The position numbers and the translations under genes are program-made. A DNA stretch of 64,000 nt from Trichopus zeylanicus subsp. travancoricus (lineage: Eukaryota; Streptophyta; Magnoliopsida; Dioscoreales; Dioscoreaceae). The stretch spans positions 310,001-374,000 of the forward strand of contig RXID01021791.1 in NCBI GenBank assembly GCA_005019695.1, given 5' to 3'. The notes beneath the pieces are model-generated. The model saw nothing but the letters and a program-made list of their open reading frames with translations, had not been told where the DNA came from and did no database searches. Of the stretch, positions 21,355-33,699 are shown one piece after another. Position 1 is the stretch's first letter. Each line of letters opens with the position of its first letter.

Positions 21355-24300
21355 GGGGGGGGGGGGGGGGGGGGTGTGGTCGGTCAGCTAGGGCTTCCTG
21401 AGGAGAAAGAAGGATGGCACAGCAGAAGAAGGGAAATAGAAAAATAAAAGAAAAATGTTTTTGGCAAAAAAAGAAATGGAAAAAGATTGGTCAGTAGAGC
21501 TCTCTTAGCTGAATTTTTGCACACCATCATGGCTACCTGTAGTTTTGTGCATCAATGGACCTCCATCACCACCACAGTCACTAACGGCTCCTTGCACCTT
21601 GAAGAGCCTCCATCACCATTGCACCCACCCTTGGCTCCTTGCGCATTGATGGACCTCCATTACCATTGCATCCACCCATGGCTCCTTGTGCATTGACAGA
21701 CCTCCATCACTACTATGGCCATTTGCGACTTTATGTAGTTTCAAGCCAGCTTTTAGGCTCACACTTAGCTAGCCTTCGGTCTCACATTCAACCAAACTTC
21801 AAGCTCACACTAAGCCAGCCATCGGGCTTGCACTTAGCTAGCATTTAGGATCACACACAACTAGCATTTGAGCTCGCATCCAGCTAGCCTTCAAGCCCAC
21901 ACTCAACTAGTCTTTGGGCTTGCACTCATTTGGGCTCATACTAAGCCAGCCTTCAGACTTGCACTCAGCCAGCCTTGGTTCACACTAAGCCATCTTTCAG
22001 GCTTGTAGTAAGCCAGCCTTTGAGCTCACACTCAAGCCAACCTTTAAACTCATACTCAGCTAGACTTTGGTTTTGCATCTAAGCTAGCCATTAGACTCAC
22101 ACTCAAGTTAGCCTTTAGGCTCACACTTAGCGAGCCTTATTGATCACACCAAGCCAACCTTCAGGCTTACATCACACTTAGCGAGCCTTATTGATCACAC
22201 CAAGCCAACCTTCAGTCTTACACGAAGCCAACTTTTGGGCTTGCACTCAAGCTAACCTTTGGAATCTCACCCAGCCAGCCTTTGAGCTTACGTCTAAGCC
22301 TGCTTTTAGATTTGCACATAACCAGCTTTAGGGCTTGCACTCAAGCCAACCTTAGGGCTTGCACTCTGCTATCCTTTGGGCTCACATCCAGCTACCCTTC
22401 ACTCTCACACTTAGCTAGCCTTTGGGCTTGCACTTAAGCTAGCGTTCGAGCTCGCACTCAGCCAATGTTCAAGTTTGCACTCATGCCAGCCTTCGAGCCT
22501 GCACTTGGCTAGTCTTCAGGATTGCACTCAGCTAGCCCTTGGGCTTGCACCTCTAAGCTAGTTTTCAAGCTCACGGACTTAGGCCAGCCCCCAGACTTGC
22601 ACCTCTAAGATAGCTTTCAAGCTCATGAACCAAGCTAGCCCTCTACCTTGCTCATCTAAGCTATCCATTAGGCTTGCTCATGTAGGCTAGTTCGCAGGCT
22701 CGCCCAAAGGAGAGGGGGGGGGGGGGGGGGGTGGGGGTTGGTCGGTCAGCTAGGGCTTCGTGAGGAGAAAAAAGGATGGCACAGGAGAAGAAGGGAAACT
22801 GAAAAATAAAAGAAAAATGTTTTTGGCAAAAAAAAGAAATGGAAAAAGGATTGGTCAGTAGAGCTCTCTTAGCTGAATTTTTGCACACCATCATGGCTAC
22901 CTGTAGTTTTGTGCATCAATGGACCTCCATCACCTCCACAGTCACTCACGGCTCCTTGCACCTTGAAGAGCCTCCATCACCATTGCACCCACCCGTGGCT
23001 CCTTGCGCATTGATGGACCTCCATTACCATTGCATCCACCCATGGCTCCTTGTGCATTGACAGACCTCCATCACTACTATGGCCATTTGCGACTTTATGT
23101 AGTTTCAAGCCAGCTTTTAGGCTCACACTTAGCCAGCCTTCGGGCTCACATTCAACCAAACTTCAAGCTCATACTAAGCCAGCCATCGGGCTCGCCCTTA
23201 GCTAGCATTTAGGATCACACACAACTAGCATTTGAGCTCGCATCCAGCTAGCCTTCAAGCTCACACTCAACTAGTCTTTGGGCTTCCACTCATTTGGGCT
23301 CATACTAAGCCAGCCTTCAAACTTGCACTCAGCCAGCCTTGGTCTCACACTAAGCCATCTTTCAAGCTTGTAGTAAGCCAGCCTTTGAGCTCACACTCAA
23401 GCCAACCTTTAAACTCATACTCAGCTAGACTTTGGTTTTGCATCTAAGCTAGCCATTAGACTCACACTCAAGTTAGCCTTTAGGCTCACACCTAGCGAGC
23501 CTTATTGATCACACCAAGCCAACCTTCAGGCTTACACGAAGCCAGCCTTTGGGCTTGCACTCAAGCTAACCTTTGGAATCTCACCCAGCTAGCCTTTGAG
23601 CTTACGTCTAAGCCTGCTTTTAGATTTGCACATAACCAGCTTTAGGGCTTGCACTCAAGCCAACCTTAGGGCTTGCACTCTGCTATCCTTTGGGCTCACA
23701 TCCAGCTTGCCTTCACTCTCACACTTAGCCAGCCTTTGGGCTTGCACTTAAGCAAGCCTTCGAGCTCGCACTCAGCCAATGTTCAAGTTTGCACTCATGC
23801 CAGCCTACGAGCCTGCACTTGGCTAGTCTTCAGGATTGCACTCAGCTAGCCCTTGGGCTTGCACCTCTAAGCTAGTTTTCAAGCTCACGGACTTGGGCCA
23901 GCCCCAGACTTGCACCTCTAAGATAGCTTTCAAGCTCATGAGCCAAGCTAGCCCTCTACCTTGCTCATCTAAGCTATCCATTAGGCTTGCTCATGTAGGC
24001 TAGTTCGCAGACTCGCCCAAAGGGGGGGGGGGGTGGTCGGTCAGCTAGGGCTTCCTGAGGAGAAAGAAGGATGGCACAGGAGAAGAAGGGAAACAGAAAA
24101 ATAAAAGAAAAATATTTTTGGCATAAAAAAGAAATGGAAAAAGGATTGGTCAGTAGAGCTCTCTTAGCTGAATTTTTGCACACCATCATGGCTACCTGTA
24201 GTTTTGTGCATCAATGGACCTCCATCACCACCACAGTCACTCACGGCTCCTTGCACCTTGAAGAGCCTCCATCACCATTGCACCCACCCGTGGCTCCTTG

Positions 24301-27300
24301 CGCATTGATGGACCTCCATTACCATTGCATCCACCCATGGCTCCTTGTGCATTGACAGACCTCCATCACTACTATGGCCATTTGCGACTTTATGTAGTTT
24401 CAAGCCATCTTTCAGGCTCACACTTAGCCAGCCTTCGGGCTCACATTCAACCAAACTTCAAGCTCACACTAAGCCAGCCATCGGGCTCGCGCTTAGCTAG
24501 CATTTAGGATCACACACAACTAGCATTTGAGCTCGCATCCAGCTAGCCTTCAAGCTCAAACTCAACTAGTCTTTGAGCTTGCATTCATTTGGGCTCATAC
24601 TAAGCCAGCCTTCAGACTTGCGCTCAGCCAGCCTTGGTCTCACACTAAGCCATCTTTCAGGCTTGTAGTAAGCCAGCCTTTGAGCACACACTCAAGCCAA
24701 CCTTCAAACTCATACTCAGCTAGACTTTGGTTTTGCATCTAAGCTAGCCATTAGACTCACACTCAAGTTAGCCTTTAGGCTCACACTTAGCGAGCCTTAT
24801 TGATCACACCAAGCCAACCTTCAGGCTTACACGAAGCCAGCCTTTGGGCTTGCACTCAAGCTAACCTTTGGACTCTCATGCAGCTAGCCTTTGAGCTTAC
24901 ATCTAAGCCTGCTTTTAGATTTTCACATAACCAGCTTTAGGGCTTGCACTCAAGCCAACCTTAGGGCTTGCACTCTGCTATCCTTTGGGCTCACATCCAG
25001 CTAGCCTTCACTCTCACACTTAGCTAGCCTTTGGGCTTGCACTAAAGCTAGCCTTCGAGCTCGCACTCAGCCAATGTTCAAGTTTGCACTCATGCCAGCC
25101 TTCGAGCCTGCACTGAGCCAGTCTTCAGGATTGCACTCAGCTAGCCCTTGGGCTTGCACCTCTAAGCTAGTTTTCAAGCTCACGCACTTGGGACAGCCCC
25201 CAGACTTGCACCTCTAAGATAGCTTTCAAGCTCATGAACCAAGCTAGCCCTCTACCTTGCTCATCTAAGCTATCCATTAGGCATGCTCATGTAGGCTAGT
25301 TCGCAGGCNNNNNNNNNNNNNNNNNNNNTTTCAAGCCAGCTTTTAGGCTCACACTTAGCCAGCCTTCGGGCTCACATTCAACCAAACTTCAAGCTCATAC
25401 TAAGCCAGCCATCGGGCTCGCCCTTAGCTAGCATTTAGGATCACACACAACTAGCATTTGAGCTCGCATCCAGCTAGCCTTCAAGCTCACACTCAACTAG
25501 TCTTTGGGCTTCCACTCATTTGGGCTCATACTAAGCCAGCCTTCAAACTTGCACTCAGCCAGCCTTGGTCTCACACTAAGCCATCTTTCAAGCTTGTAGT
25601 AAGCCAGCCTTTGAGCTCACACTCAAGCCAACCTTTAAACTCATACTCAGCTAGACTTTGGTTTTGCATCTAAGCTAGCCATTAGACTCACACTCAAGTT
25701 AGCCTTTAGGCTCACACCTAGCGAGCCTTATTGATCACACCAAGCCAACCTTCAGGCTTACACGAAGCCAGCCTTTGGGCTTGCACTCAAGCTAACCTTT
25801 GGAATCTCACCCAGCTAGCCTTTGAGCTTACGTCTAAGCCTGCTTTTAGATTTGCACATAACCAGCTTTAGGGCTTGCACTCAAGCCAACCTTAGGGCTT
25901 GCACTCTGCTATCCTTTGGGCTCACATCCAGCTTGCCTTCACTCTCACACTTAGCCAGCCTTTGGGCTTGCACTTAAGCAAGCCTTCGAGCTCGCACTCA
26001 GCCAATGTTCAAGTTTGCACTCATGCCAGCCTACGAGCCTGCACTTGGCTAGTCTTCAGGATTGCACTCAGCTAGCCCTTGGGCTTGCACCTCTAAGCTA
26101 GTTTTCAAGCTCACGGACTTGGGCCAGCCCCAGACTTGCACCTCTAAGATAGCTTTCAAGCTCATGAGCCAAGCTAGCCCTCTACCTTGCTCATCTAAGC
26201 TATCCATTAGGCTTGCTCATGTAGGCTAGTTCGCAGACTCGCCCAAAGGGGGGGGGGGGTGGTCGGTCAGCTAGGGCTTCCTGAGGAGAAAGAAGGATGG
26301 CACAGGAGAAGAAGGGAAACAGAAAAATAAAAGAAAAATATTTTTGGCATAAAAAAGAAATGGAAAAAGGATTGGTCAGTAGAGCTCTCTTAGCTGAATT
26401 TTTGCACACCATCATGGCTACCTGTAGTTTTGTGCATCAATGGACCTCCATCACCTCCACAGTCACTCACGGCTCCTTGCACCTTGAAGAGCCTCCATCA
26501 CCATTGCACCCACCCGTGGCTCCTTGTGCATTGATGGACCTCCATTACCATTGCATCCACCCATGGCTCCTTGTGCATTGACAGAACTCCATCACTACTA
26601 TGGCCATTTGCGACTTTATGTAGTTTCAAGCCAGCTTTCAGGCTCACACTTAGCCAGCCTTCGGGCTCACATTCAACCAAACTTCAAGCTTAAACTAAGC
26701 CAGCCATCGGGCTCGCGCTTAGCGAGCATTTAGGATCACACACAACTAGCATTTGAGCTCACATACAGCTAGCCTTCAAGCTCACACTCAACTAGTCTTT
26801 GAGCTTGCACTCATTTGGGCTCATACTAAGCTAGCCTTCACACTTGCACTCAGCCAGCCTTGGTCTCACACTAAGCCATCTTTCAGGCTTGTAGTAAGCT
26901 AGCCTTTGAGCTCCCACTCAAGCCAACCTTTAAACTCATACTCAGTTAGACTTTGGTTTTGCATCTAAGCTAGCCATTAGACTCACACTCAAGTTAGCCT
27001 TTAGGCTCACACTTAGCGAGCCTTATTGATCACACCAAGCCAACCTTCAGGCTTACACGAAGCCAGCCTTTGGGCTTGCACTCAAGCTAACCTTTGGAAT
27101 CTCACCCAGCTAGCCTTTGAGCTTAGATCTAAGCCTGCTTTTAGATTTGCACATAACCAGCTTTAGGGCTTGCACTCAAGCCAACCTTAGGGCTTGCACT
27201 CTGCTATCCTTTGGGCTCACATCCAGCTAGCCCTTGGGCTTGCACCTCTAAGCTAGTTTTCAAGCTCACACACTTGGGCCAGCCCCCAGACTTGCATCGC

Positions 27301-27403
27301 TAAGATAGCTTTCAAGCTCATGAACCAAGCTAGCCCTCTACCTTGCTCATCTAAGCTATCCATTAGGCTTGCTCATGTAGGCTAGTTCGCAGGCTCGCCC
27401 AAA
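21355..27403 (+). repeat. Higher-order array of minisatellite A, unit about 1.3 kb
   Basis: Each large unit starts with a G run (21355, 22714, 24022, 26248), then GGTCGGTCAGCTAGGGCTTC, a purine-rich stretch, a piece with GGACCTCCATCACC repeats, then some 900 bp of a ~24-bp repeat (GCCAGCCTTTGGGCTCACAC-like). Unit 1 is 1359 bp, unit 2 is 1308 bp. Unit 1 carries a private 51-bp duplication (22122/22173) that accounts for the difference. The third unit is cut by the N gap at 25309. A headless unit follows at 25329-26247, and the last unit has a 140-bp internal deletion between CAGCTAGCC copies. Similar small frames in each unit (LHPPMAPCALTDLHHYYGHL and others) follow from the repeat and are not genes. 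Confidence 0.92.
25309..25328. other. Assembly gap (20 N)
   Basis: Twenty N letters, a placeholder rather than a measured size. The left contig stops at TTCGCAGGC, about ten bases before where the other units have their G run. The right side resumes about 370 bp into a unit. Confidence 0.98.
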
Positions 27404-28200
27404 CTTATTATGATAGCCTATGGGCTCTCAAATCAAATTGCTTAACATGAAGTGACTCAATCATATTAAACTCAGCTAGAACAAATGAGCAATAGTGAAT
27501 TGACTTAGAAGGATTACCAAATGGATATAAAATTAATCAAATTGAACTAGATCCAAAATCCAAATTGAGTTTACCCCAACTAAATCAGCTAAGACTCAAC
27601 CCTAATTGGGTTCAAGTTATGTTAATTCAAAATCAAGTCAAGTTCAAATCAAACCCAATTTAATTCAAATGAAGCTCGAATAAAACCCTAATTGGGTTAA
27701 ATTAAGTCCACAATAAAAGTGAAGCAAGTCAAGTCAAATGTAGAGTCAAATAAGAATAAGGTTGAGCCTGAACTTGAACTAAGTTAAATCTAAATCAAAT
27801 TGAACTTGAACTAAAGTCCATTAAGATACAAACCTGAACTCGATAAGAGTCCAACATAAGGTCAAACTTGATCTAAATCCAATGAGTTAGACTCGAGCCA
27901 AAATCAAGTTTTGAGCATTGAACTAAATTAAATCAGGCTTGGATCGATTTTGGGAAAAGGAAACTAGAACATATCATTATTTCTCAGGAAGAGGTTAGTG
28001 AATTACAATTCAATCAAGTTTGAACATTGAATTAAATCAAATCAATTTTGAATCAAAGTCAAGTCTAAACTTCAAACTATACTAAATCAAGCTCAACCAA
28101 AATCAAGTCAGGGCTAGTCAACAACAAGCTCAAATCCATCAATGACACTTTGAATTTAATCAATAACATGCTAGGAAAGGTTGTCAATTGTCAAATCAAA
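27404..28200 (+). repeat. LTR module B, degenerate AT-rich repeat
   Basis: After a conserved junction piece (ATGATAGCCTATGGGCTCTC-like, also near 43850, 48340, 57640 and inverted near 37700), the sequence is made of loose repeats of AAATTGAACTAAATC, CAAGTTCAAATC and CCTAATTGGGTT. Period is irregular (roughly 12-25 bp). No coding potential. Confidence 0.65.
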
Positions 28201-28249
28201 GATGATTGGAACAAGCCAAGGTCACTAATCATTTCGAATCAAACTGATG

Positions 28250-28740
28250 GTAGGCTTTAACTTGCTTAGATAGTTAGCCAGTCACCTTATTCAAATAAAG
28301 TTATCACCCACATCTTATTGGCTAATTGAAATACTTCAAACTATGAAGCTATCATTAACATCTTATCAACTAATGGAAACACTTCAAACCATGTGAATTG
28401 AACTAAAGGAAAGCTTGAATTCACTTAATCAGTTAGCAAGGGGCCTTATTCAAAGGAGATTTTCACCTACGCCTTATTGGCTAATAGAAATACTTCAAAC
28501 CAAATAAAATTATTGTCAATGCTTCATCAACTAATGAAAATACTTCAAACCAAATAAAGTTATCACCAACACCTCATTAGCTAATGAAAAAACTTCAAGT
28601 TGAGTGAAGTTATCACCAATGCCACCAGGCTAATGAAAATATTTCAAACCAAAGGAAAGTATTGCTAATGCCACTGGGCTAGAAGCACTTCAACTAGAAG
28701 ATATTATAACCAATGCTTAGGCTATTGGAGAGACCTCAAA
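28250..28740 (+). repeat. LTR module D, ~50-bp minisatellite
   Basis: Units like AAGTTATCACCAATGCC...GGCTAATG...ACTTCAAACC recur at about 50 bp (for example at 28557 and 28606). The same module is at about 59520-59800 and inverted at about 36000-36880. Confidence 0.75.
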
Positions 28741-28779
28741 CCCCCAATTCTTCTTTAATGTCTGTAGAATAACATCACC

Positions 28780-29223
28780 AAGTCAAATTGCCAACATTCG
28801 CCGAACACCACAAGTCAAGACTCATCCTAATCAGACTCCACATAGTTCAATGCACGGGGGTGGGGCAGCAGCGAGCATCAAGCTTCTTTCCCACTTCCTC
28901 TCTATTTTTTATGTTTTCTTTACTTATATACTAGAATTTATTCTAAAGTGAGAGTATGCCCTTACATAAGCCATAAATCCCTTTCTTCAAATTAATCAAA
29001 TAATGCTTTTTTTTCATTTGTGTCTTTATTTTATTGGCCAGCTTTCTCATTTTAGGAGGTTTCTAACAATTGTTGGGGTAATTAATAACAGGGGCTTGCA
29101 CCTAATGGAAGTTATATTTTCACAATACCTGATTGTACACTAAAACCAACAAATTTTGATTTGTCATTTTGAAATTATTCCTCGGGGTCTTCGCTATCTT
29201 GGGTGGTCAATTTTGATCCCACA
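28780..29223 (+). repeat. Conserved LTR tail
   Basis: Carries pieces shared with 59930-60333 and, inverted, 35589-35990: CACGGGGGTGGGGCAGCAGC, TTCTAACAATTG, CCTCGGGGTCTTCGCTATCT and GGTGGTCAATTTTGATCC. It ends in CA at 29223. Confidence 0.75.
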
Positions 29224-29247
29224 AATTCTAGCACACTTGATGGGACT
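29224..29247 (+). promoter_or_regulatory. Degenerate primer-binding site of the Tat-like element
   Basis: AATTCTAGCACACTTGATGGG lines up with AATTTGGATACACCCGGTGGG (minus strand, near 35588-35568) and with the versions at 60334 and 43370 (minus). The common ancestor looks like AATTTGG-x-GCGCCCGGTGGG, in the style of Tat-lineage PBS regions that follow the LTR. The priming tRNA cannot be named from these mutated copies. Confidence 0.5.
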
Positions 29248-29499
29248 TGACTTCTCCTCCAAGTAAAGAAACCTAGTTAATATGGGCACATGTTAGAAGA
29301 AGAAAAGTTGAAAGCTAACGATTGATTTTTCATTAAAATAAAGGGAAGATTGCATCATCAAGTAATCCTCCTGCCCTAATCTATACCATCATCCTCAGTG
29401 AAGAGTCTATAGTATGCTTCATTAACCAACAATTATTGTAGGGGCAATTAGAGTCTACATAAGCATGATCAATTCCTCAACTCCCATCCAGTGGGTAAA

Positions 29500-29960
29500 G
29501 ACCTTCCATCTAGGAGGTGATTCCCATTCATAAGGCAAAAACCTCCCATCTCGGGGTAAAGACCTCCTATCCAGGGGGCAAAGATCTCCTATCCAGGGAG
29601 CAAGGGTCAAACCCATTCAAAGGGCCTAAGGCCAAATGCAATTATGCCAAATCTCAATGACAAAGTAACATTTATCATAGGGGCAATTAGAGTTTATACC
29701 AGCCATCAAGTTATGTCCAACTCCATCTAATTTATGTATGGTGTTTTTTCTTTCACCAACAATATCACTGCTCTGAGCATTGCTAATGCTACCATTGATC
29801 TAGTCATTGCTCCACTTTCTTGTATGGGTCGGCCCCTTGCCTCCCACCTTGTGGGAAAAGATCAAGTCCACCCAGGAGGCAAAAATTAAGTCCACTTAGG
29901 GGGCAGAAGACCAAGTCCAACCAAGGGGCAAAAGACCAAGTCAACCAAGGGGACAAAAGC
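29500..29960 (+). repeat. Two short tandem arrays in the leader
   Basis: Near 29500-29610 a ~24-bp unit, AGGGGGCAAAGACCTCCTATCC-like, is repeated about five times. Near 29860-29955 a ~25-bp unit, AGGGGCAAAAGACCAAGTCC-like, is repeated about four times. Both recur in copy 2 at about 60590-60690 and 60940-61000. Confidence 0.7.
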
Positions 29961-32089
29961 TGAGTTTTCTCTCACGAAAAGGCCAAATTTTATTATGCCA
30001 AACCTCAATGAAAAATAGAGTGCCCATTGGCACAAACCAAGGTATCAGTCTGTCAAAGGCTAAGCAATAGGCAAAAATTAGTTTTTGACCATGCACAACT
30101 TACCAAATGAAGGATCAGTAGGATGTTTAGTCGACTTCAGATGTCAGATTAAACTTGAAGCTAGATGCTATAATTCCTATCTCCAACTTCTTGACCACTA
30201 TGAAATTTAGAGAAGATCAAAGAAGGACACATGTTAAATGTTCTTAGTTAAGAAAGGAGTAATACTATCTTCTAATGATAGAGTGAACAATGATGAGTAA
30301 CTAAAAGAAGGATACTCATGCCAAGTCTGCAACATGAAAGGGTCAAATGGTTACATGAGCTTTGAATATAAATAAAAAAATACATATATACTTAAAAATT
30401 ATTTAGCCTATGATGGAATGTCTAGTCACATCAAAATTGACTAGTCAATTATGCATTCCATACTTCTCGTGGCAAAACATAAAATAATAAATCCACTAAG
30501 AAACATAAAATAAAAAAAATATTAGCATTCAGGTGAACAACCTTCTATCTTAGATATAAAGTCTCTGAAAATGAAAGACTATTATTTAAGGACAAGGATG
30601 GTCGATGATAAAATATGGTAGGTTGGAAATCCTAGCACCTCTCCCACCCATTGATGCCCTAAATTATCTTTCGGAATGCAAGTTTGGAAATATGACGACC
30701 AATCTGTAGGTAACTAACACCTTGCTAGGGAAGTTACTTCAAAGGCAAAAGTGCAATGATCGAAACATAACCTCTCAAGAATCAACTCCTAGAGGCAATA
30801 GATCCCCCTAAAAAGAAACAAAAAAAGAAACTAAACAAAGTCTCAAATGGATAAATCTCATATAGAAAATCAAAATAAGAAATACAAACACATATACTCT
30901 ACATCATTTGCTTCTTCTGGCATTACAATAAAGAAAAAAAAGGAGAGGACATCATTTCATAAACTTACTTCTCTCGAAACTCATGCGCTAATATGACATT
31001 CTAGAAGATGAACTGTTAGCTTAAAGTACTATAGTTTGATAAACATTGATTAAGGTGTTTGCTCATTGAGTCTGCTGTCCATTACAACTTGTTCTACTCC
31101 AACATACTAATATGGTATTCTAGAAGATGACCCCCATAAGAGTAGCAACATCTTGCTCCATTCTCTACTCCACCTCTCTTTGTATTGGCAAGAGACATCG
31201 AGGCTTAGTATGGATGATAAGGGGAAGAACCTTTATGGTTTCCCGCAAGATAACCTTTCAGGCAATCAAAGTTGAATCTCTTAGACTAAATAGTTAGGAC
31301 ATCAATCACTATCTAAAGTGATCAAAAATAGGGTTATATCTCTCTCCAAGCCACTTAATTCTATGGCCACTCCAACATAGGTCAAGATCTCTTCTCCCAA
31401 CCACTGTCAAGATCTTTCCATTAAGGATGTAAGGGCTTTAATGAACAAAAAACAAAAGAAGAACTCCTCTTGGTCAAAATAGGATGTTTTTCTCAAAAAT
31501 AAGAACCATACTCCTTTGCTAGTCTATGCCAAGATGAAAATGGGATATGCTTATATCTAAAGCACAAGAGCATATACCACATCTCTCTTCCAAAAATACA
31601 TGATGACGTCAAAAGGCATATTGCCTAAGCATCTATTGTGAATGATGAATCAAACATTAAATTCATCCTCTCACAAAAGAAGATGGCAAAGGTAAAGTTG
31701 AGTCCTCTCAAGTTCAAATACTTAAGAAAAGCATGTTGGTAAAGCATTTGTTGTGGAAAACTAATCCATTTGGTTAATACTAAGTGAGATCTTCATTTCC
31801 TACCATCAAGAGATTGCAGACAAGAAAATCAAGACTTTCTCATCAAATACTTAGGAAAGAAGCTTATAGTCAAGACTTCAAAAATACAAAAAAAGTGATT
31901 AGGGGTTCTTTCCTTACCTCAAAATACTTGGGGCAAGTAAAATTCTCTCCCCTAATATTTAAGAGACATCTATTATCATGGCATTCAAAGAAAACTAACA
32001 AAGATGATATTTCCTGTTGCTTCTCTAATTAATAGATCAAGTTAAAAGTCATGAAATCCTTGACAAAGACTTCAAGCAGACCACTTATA

Positions 32090-33620
32090 TAGTGGTAAAA
32101 TGAAATATGCTATTCTAAAATAGCAATGGAAGTACACCATCTCCAATATGGTAAACTCAAGCCTATCACCTTCAATCTGATGAAATCAAGCTTATCGCCT
32201 TCAAAATGGTGAATTTAAGATCATCACCTCCAAGGTAGTAAAATCAAACTAACTACCTCCAATAGCAAACTAAGTCCATTTTTGTGTAGTGATCAAGCTC
32301 ACATTCATATGTCAATCAAGACCATTTCCATGCAACAAAGAAGCCTATTTTTATGCAGTAAATCAAATCCACTTCTATGTGGCAATTAAAATCCATCTTG
32401 TGTGGCAATCGAGCCCACATCTATATGGCAAACCCAAATCCACTTTTGCATGGTGATCAGGTATGCTATTATGTGGTCGATCAAATTCCCTTTCACAAGG
32501 TAAACTATGTCCATCTTATGTGATGATCAAGCCCATATCCATATGACAAAATTCAATCCAATTTTGCATGGCGACCAGGCCTGCTTTTATGTGGTAAATT
32601 CAATCCACTTTTGCATGATAAATCAAGTCCATCTTGTGTGACAATCAGGCCAACATCCATATAGTAAATTCAATCCACTCCTACATGGCAATCAAGCCTA
32701 TTTTCATGTTGTAAATCAAATCCAATTTTACATGATAAATAAAATCCACTTTTGAATAGTGAATCAAGTCCATCTTGTGTGGCAATCAAACCCATAACCA
32801 TATGACAAGTTCAATCCACTCTTGCATGGTGATCAAGCCTAGTTTTACGTGATAAATTTAATCCACTTTTGCATAGTAAATCAAGTCCATCTTGTGTGGT
32901 ATTCGAGCTTACATCCATATGGCAAATTCAATCTATTTCTACATGGTGGTCAAGCATGCTCTCATATGGAGAACTTAGGTCCACTCCTTGTGGCAGTAAA
33001 GTCCACTTATTGTAGCAACTCAAGGCCACTTATTGTGACAACTCAAATCCACTCATTGTGGCAAATGAAGTCCACTTTTAAGTGGAAAATTAAGTCCATT
33101 TTGCATTATAATTAAAATCACATTTACATGGCGAACCAAGTCCACTCTATGTGGCAAATTAAGTCCACTCTTTGTGGCTATCAAGTCCACTTTCAAGTGG
33201 CAAATTAAGTCCATTTTGCGTGACAATCAGCCCCGCATTTGCATGAAAAATTAAGTTTAGTCCATCATGTATGGTGATCAAACATACATCTACATGGTCG
33301 ATCCAATCCATTTTTACATGGTGATCAAGCCTATATTTAAATGACAAATCAAGTCCATCTTGCGTGCCAATTGATCCCACATCTATATGGCAAATCCAAT
33401 CTACTTTTGCATGGCAATCAAGCCTGCTTTTATGTGGTAAATCAAATCCACTATTACATGGTGATCGAGCTTGTTTTTATGTGGAAAATTAAGTTCATTC
33501 TCAAGTGGCAAATCAAGTTCATGCTCAAGTGGTAAACTAAGTCCACTCTTATGTCCACTAACAAGTGGCGAGTAAAATCCATTTATATGTGGGAGATCAA
33601 GTTCACTCTCATGTGGGCAA
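32090..33620 (+). repeat. 3' UTR tandem array of element 1
   Basis: Starts with a ~29-bp unit (CTCCAATATGGTAAACTCAAGC-like, 32130-32270). It then becomes a 22-30-bp unit (CATGTGGCAAATCAAGTCCAC-like) up to about 33620. The same units appear between pol and the LTR at 52400-52800 and at 63650-64000. Variable tandem repeats between pol and the 3' LTR are known from Tat-lineage elements. Confidence 0.85.
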
Positions 33621-33699
33621 TATAGTCAACTCTCAAAACATTGACACAAGGTCATGTACATCAAAATTTTTCACACCCTCTTCGCTTATCAAAACTTGA

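Larger units (their letters stand above)
19628..29223 (+). repeat. Giant LTR 1 of a Tat/Ogre-like non-autonomous element
   Basis: It starts TGAGGCAATGTTTACCACAA, matching the LTR heads at 33728, 52895 and 54820, and ends ...GATCCCACA (CA at 29223) just before a PBS-like stretch. Modules: AT-rich head (19628-20430), TATA box (20433), possible intron (20531-20595), GC-rich block (20596-21354), expanded minisatellite A (21355-27403), module B (about 27430-28200), module D (about 28250-28740), conserved tail (about 28780-29223). Its 9.6 kb is inflated by the ~1.3-kb higher-order array; the related LTR at 54820-60333 is 5.5 kb. Calling it an LTR rests on the TG...CA ends, the PBS after it, and the PPT-preceded head copies downstream. 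Confidence 0.68.

Noticed and set aside
21355..21374. G20 run as a telomere or regulatory quadruplex element
   Set aside because: No telomere-type repeat adjoins it; run length varies between units (20, 18, 12, 12), as expected of an unstable homopolymer.
21487..26733. Repeated 60-94-codon frames (for example those containing LHPPMAPCALTDLHHYYGHL)
   Set aside because: They recur because the 1.3-kb unit recurs, on both strands, with no start context or known domain; copies shift frame in unit 1.
21355..27403. CRISPR-like array
   Set aside because: Repeats are degenerate, direct and without unique spacers, in plant-type DNA; it is a minisatellite.
31784..32032. 82-codon frame in the element 1 internal region
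   Set aside because: The collinear stretch in element 2 (about 63314-63560) does not keep the frame, and no motif is visible.
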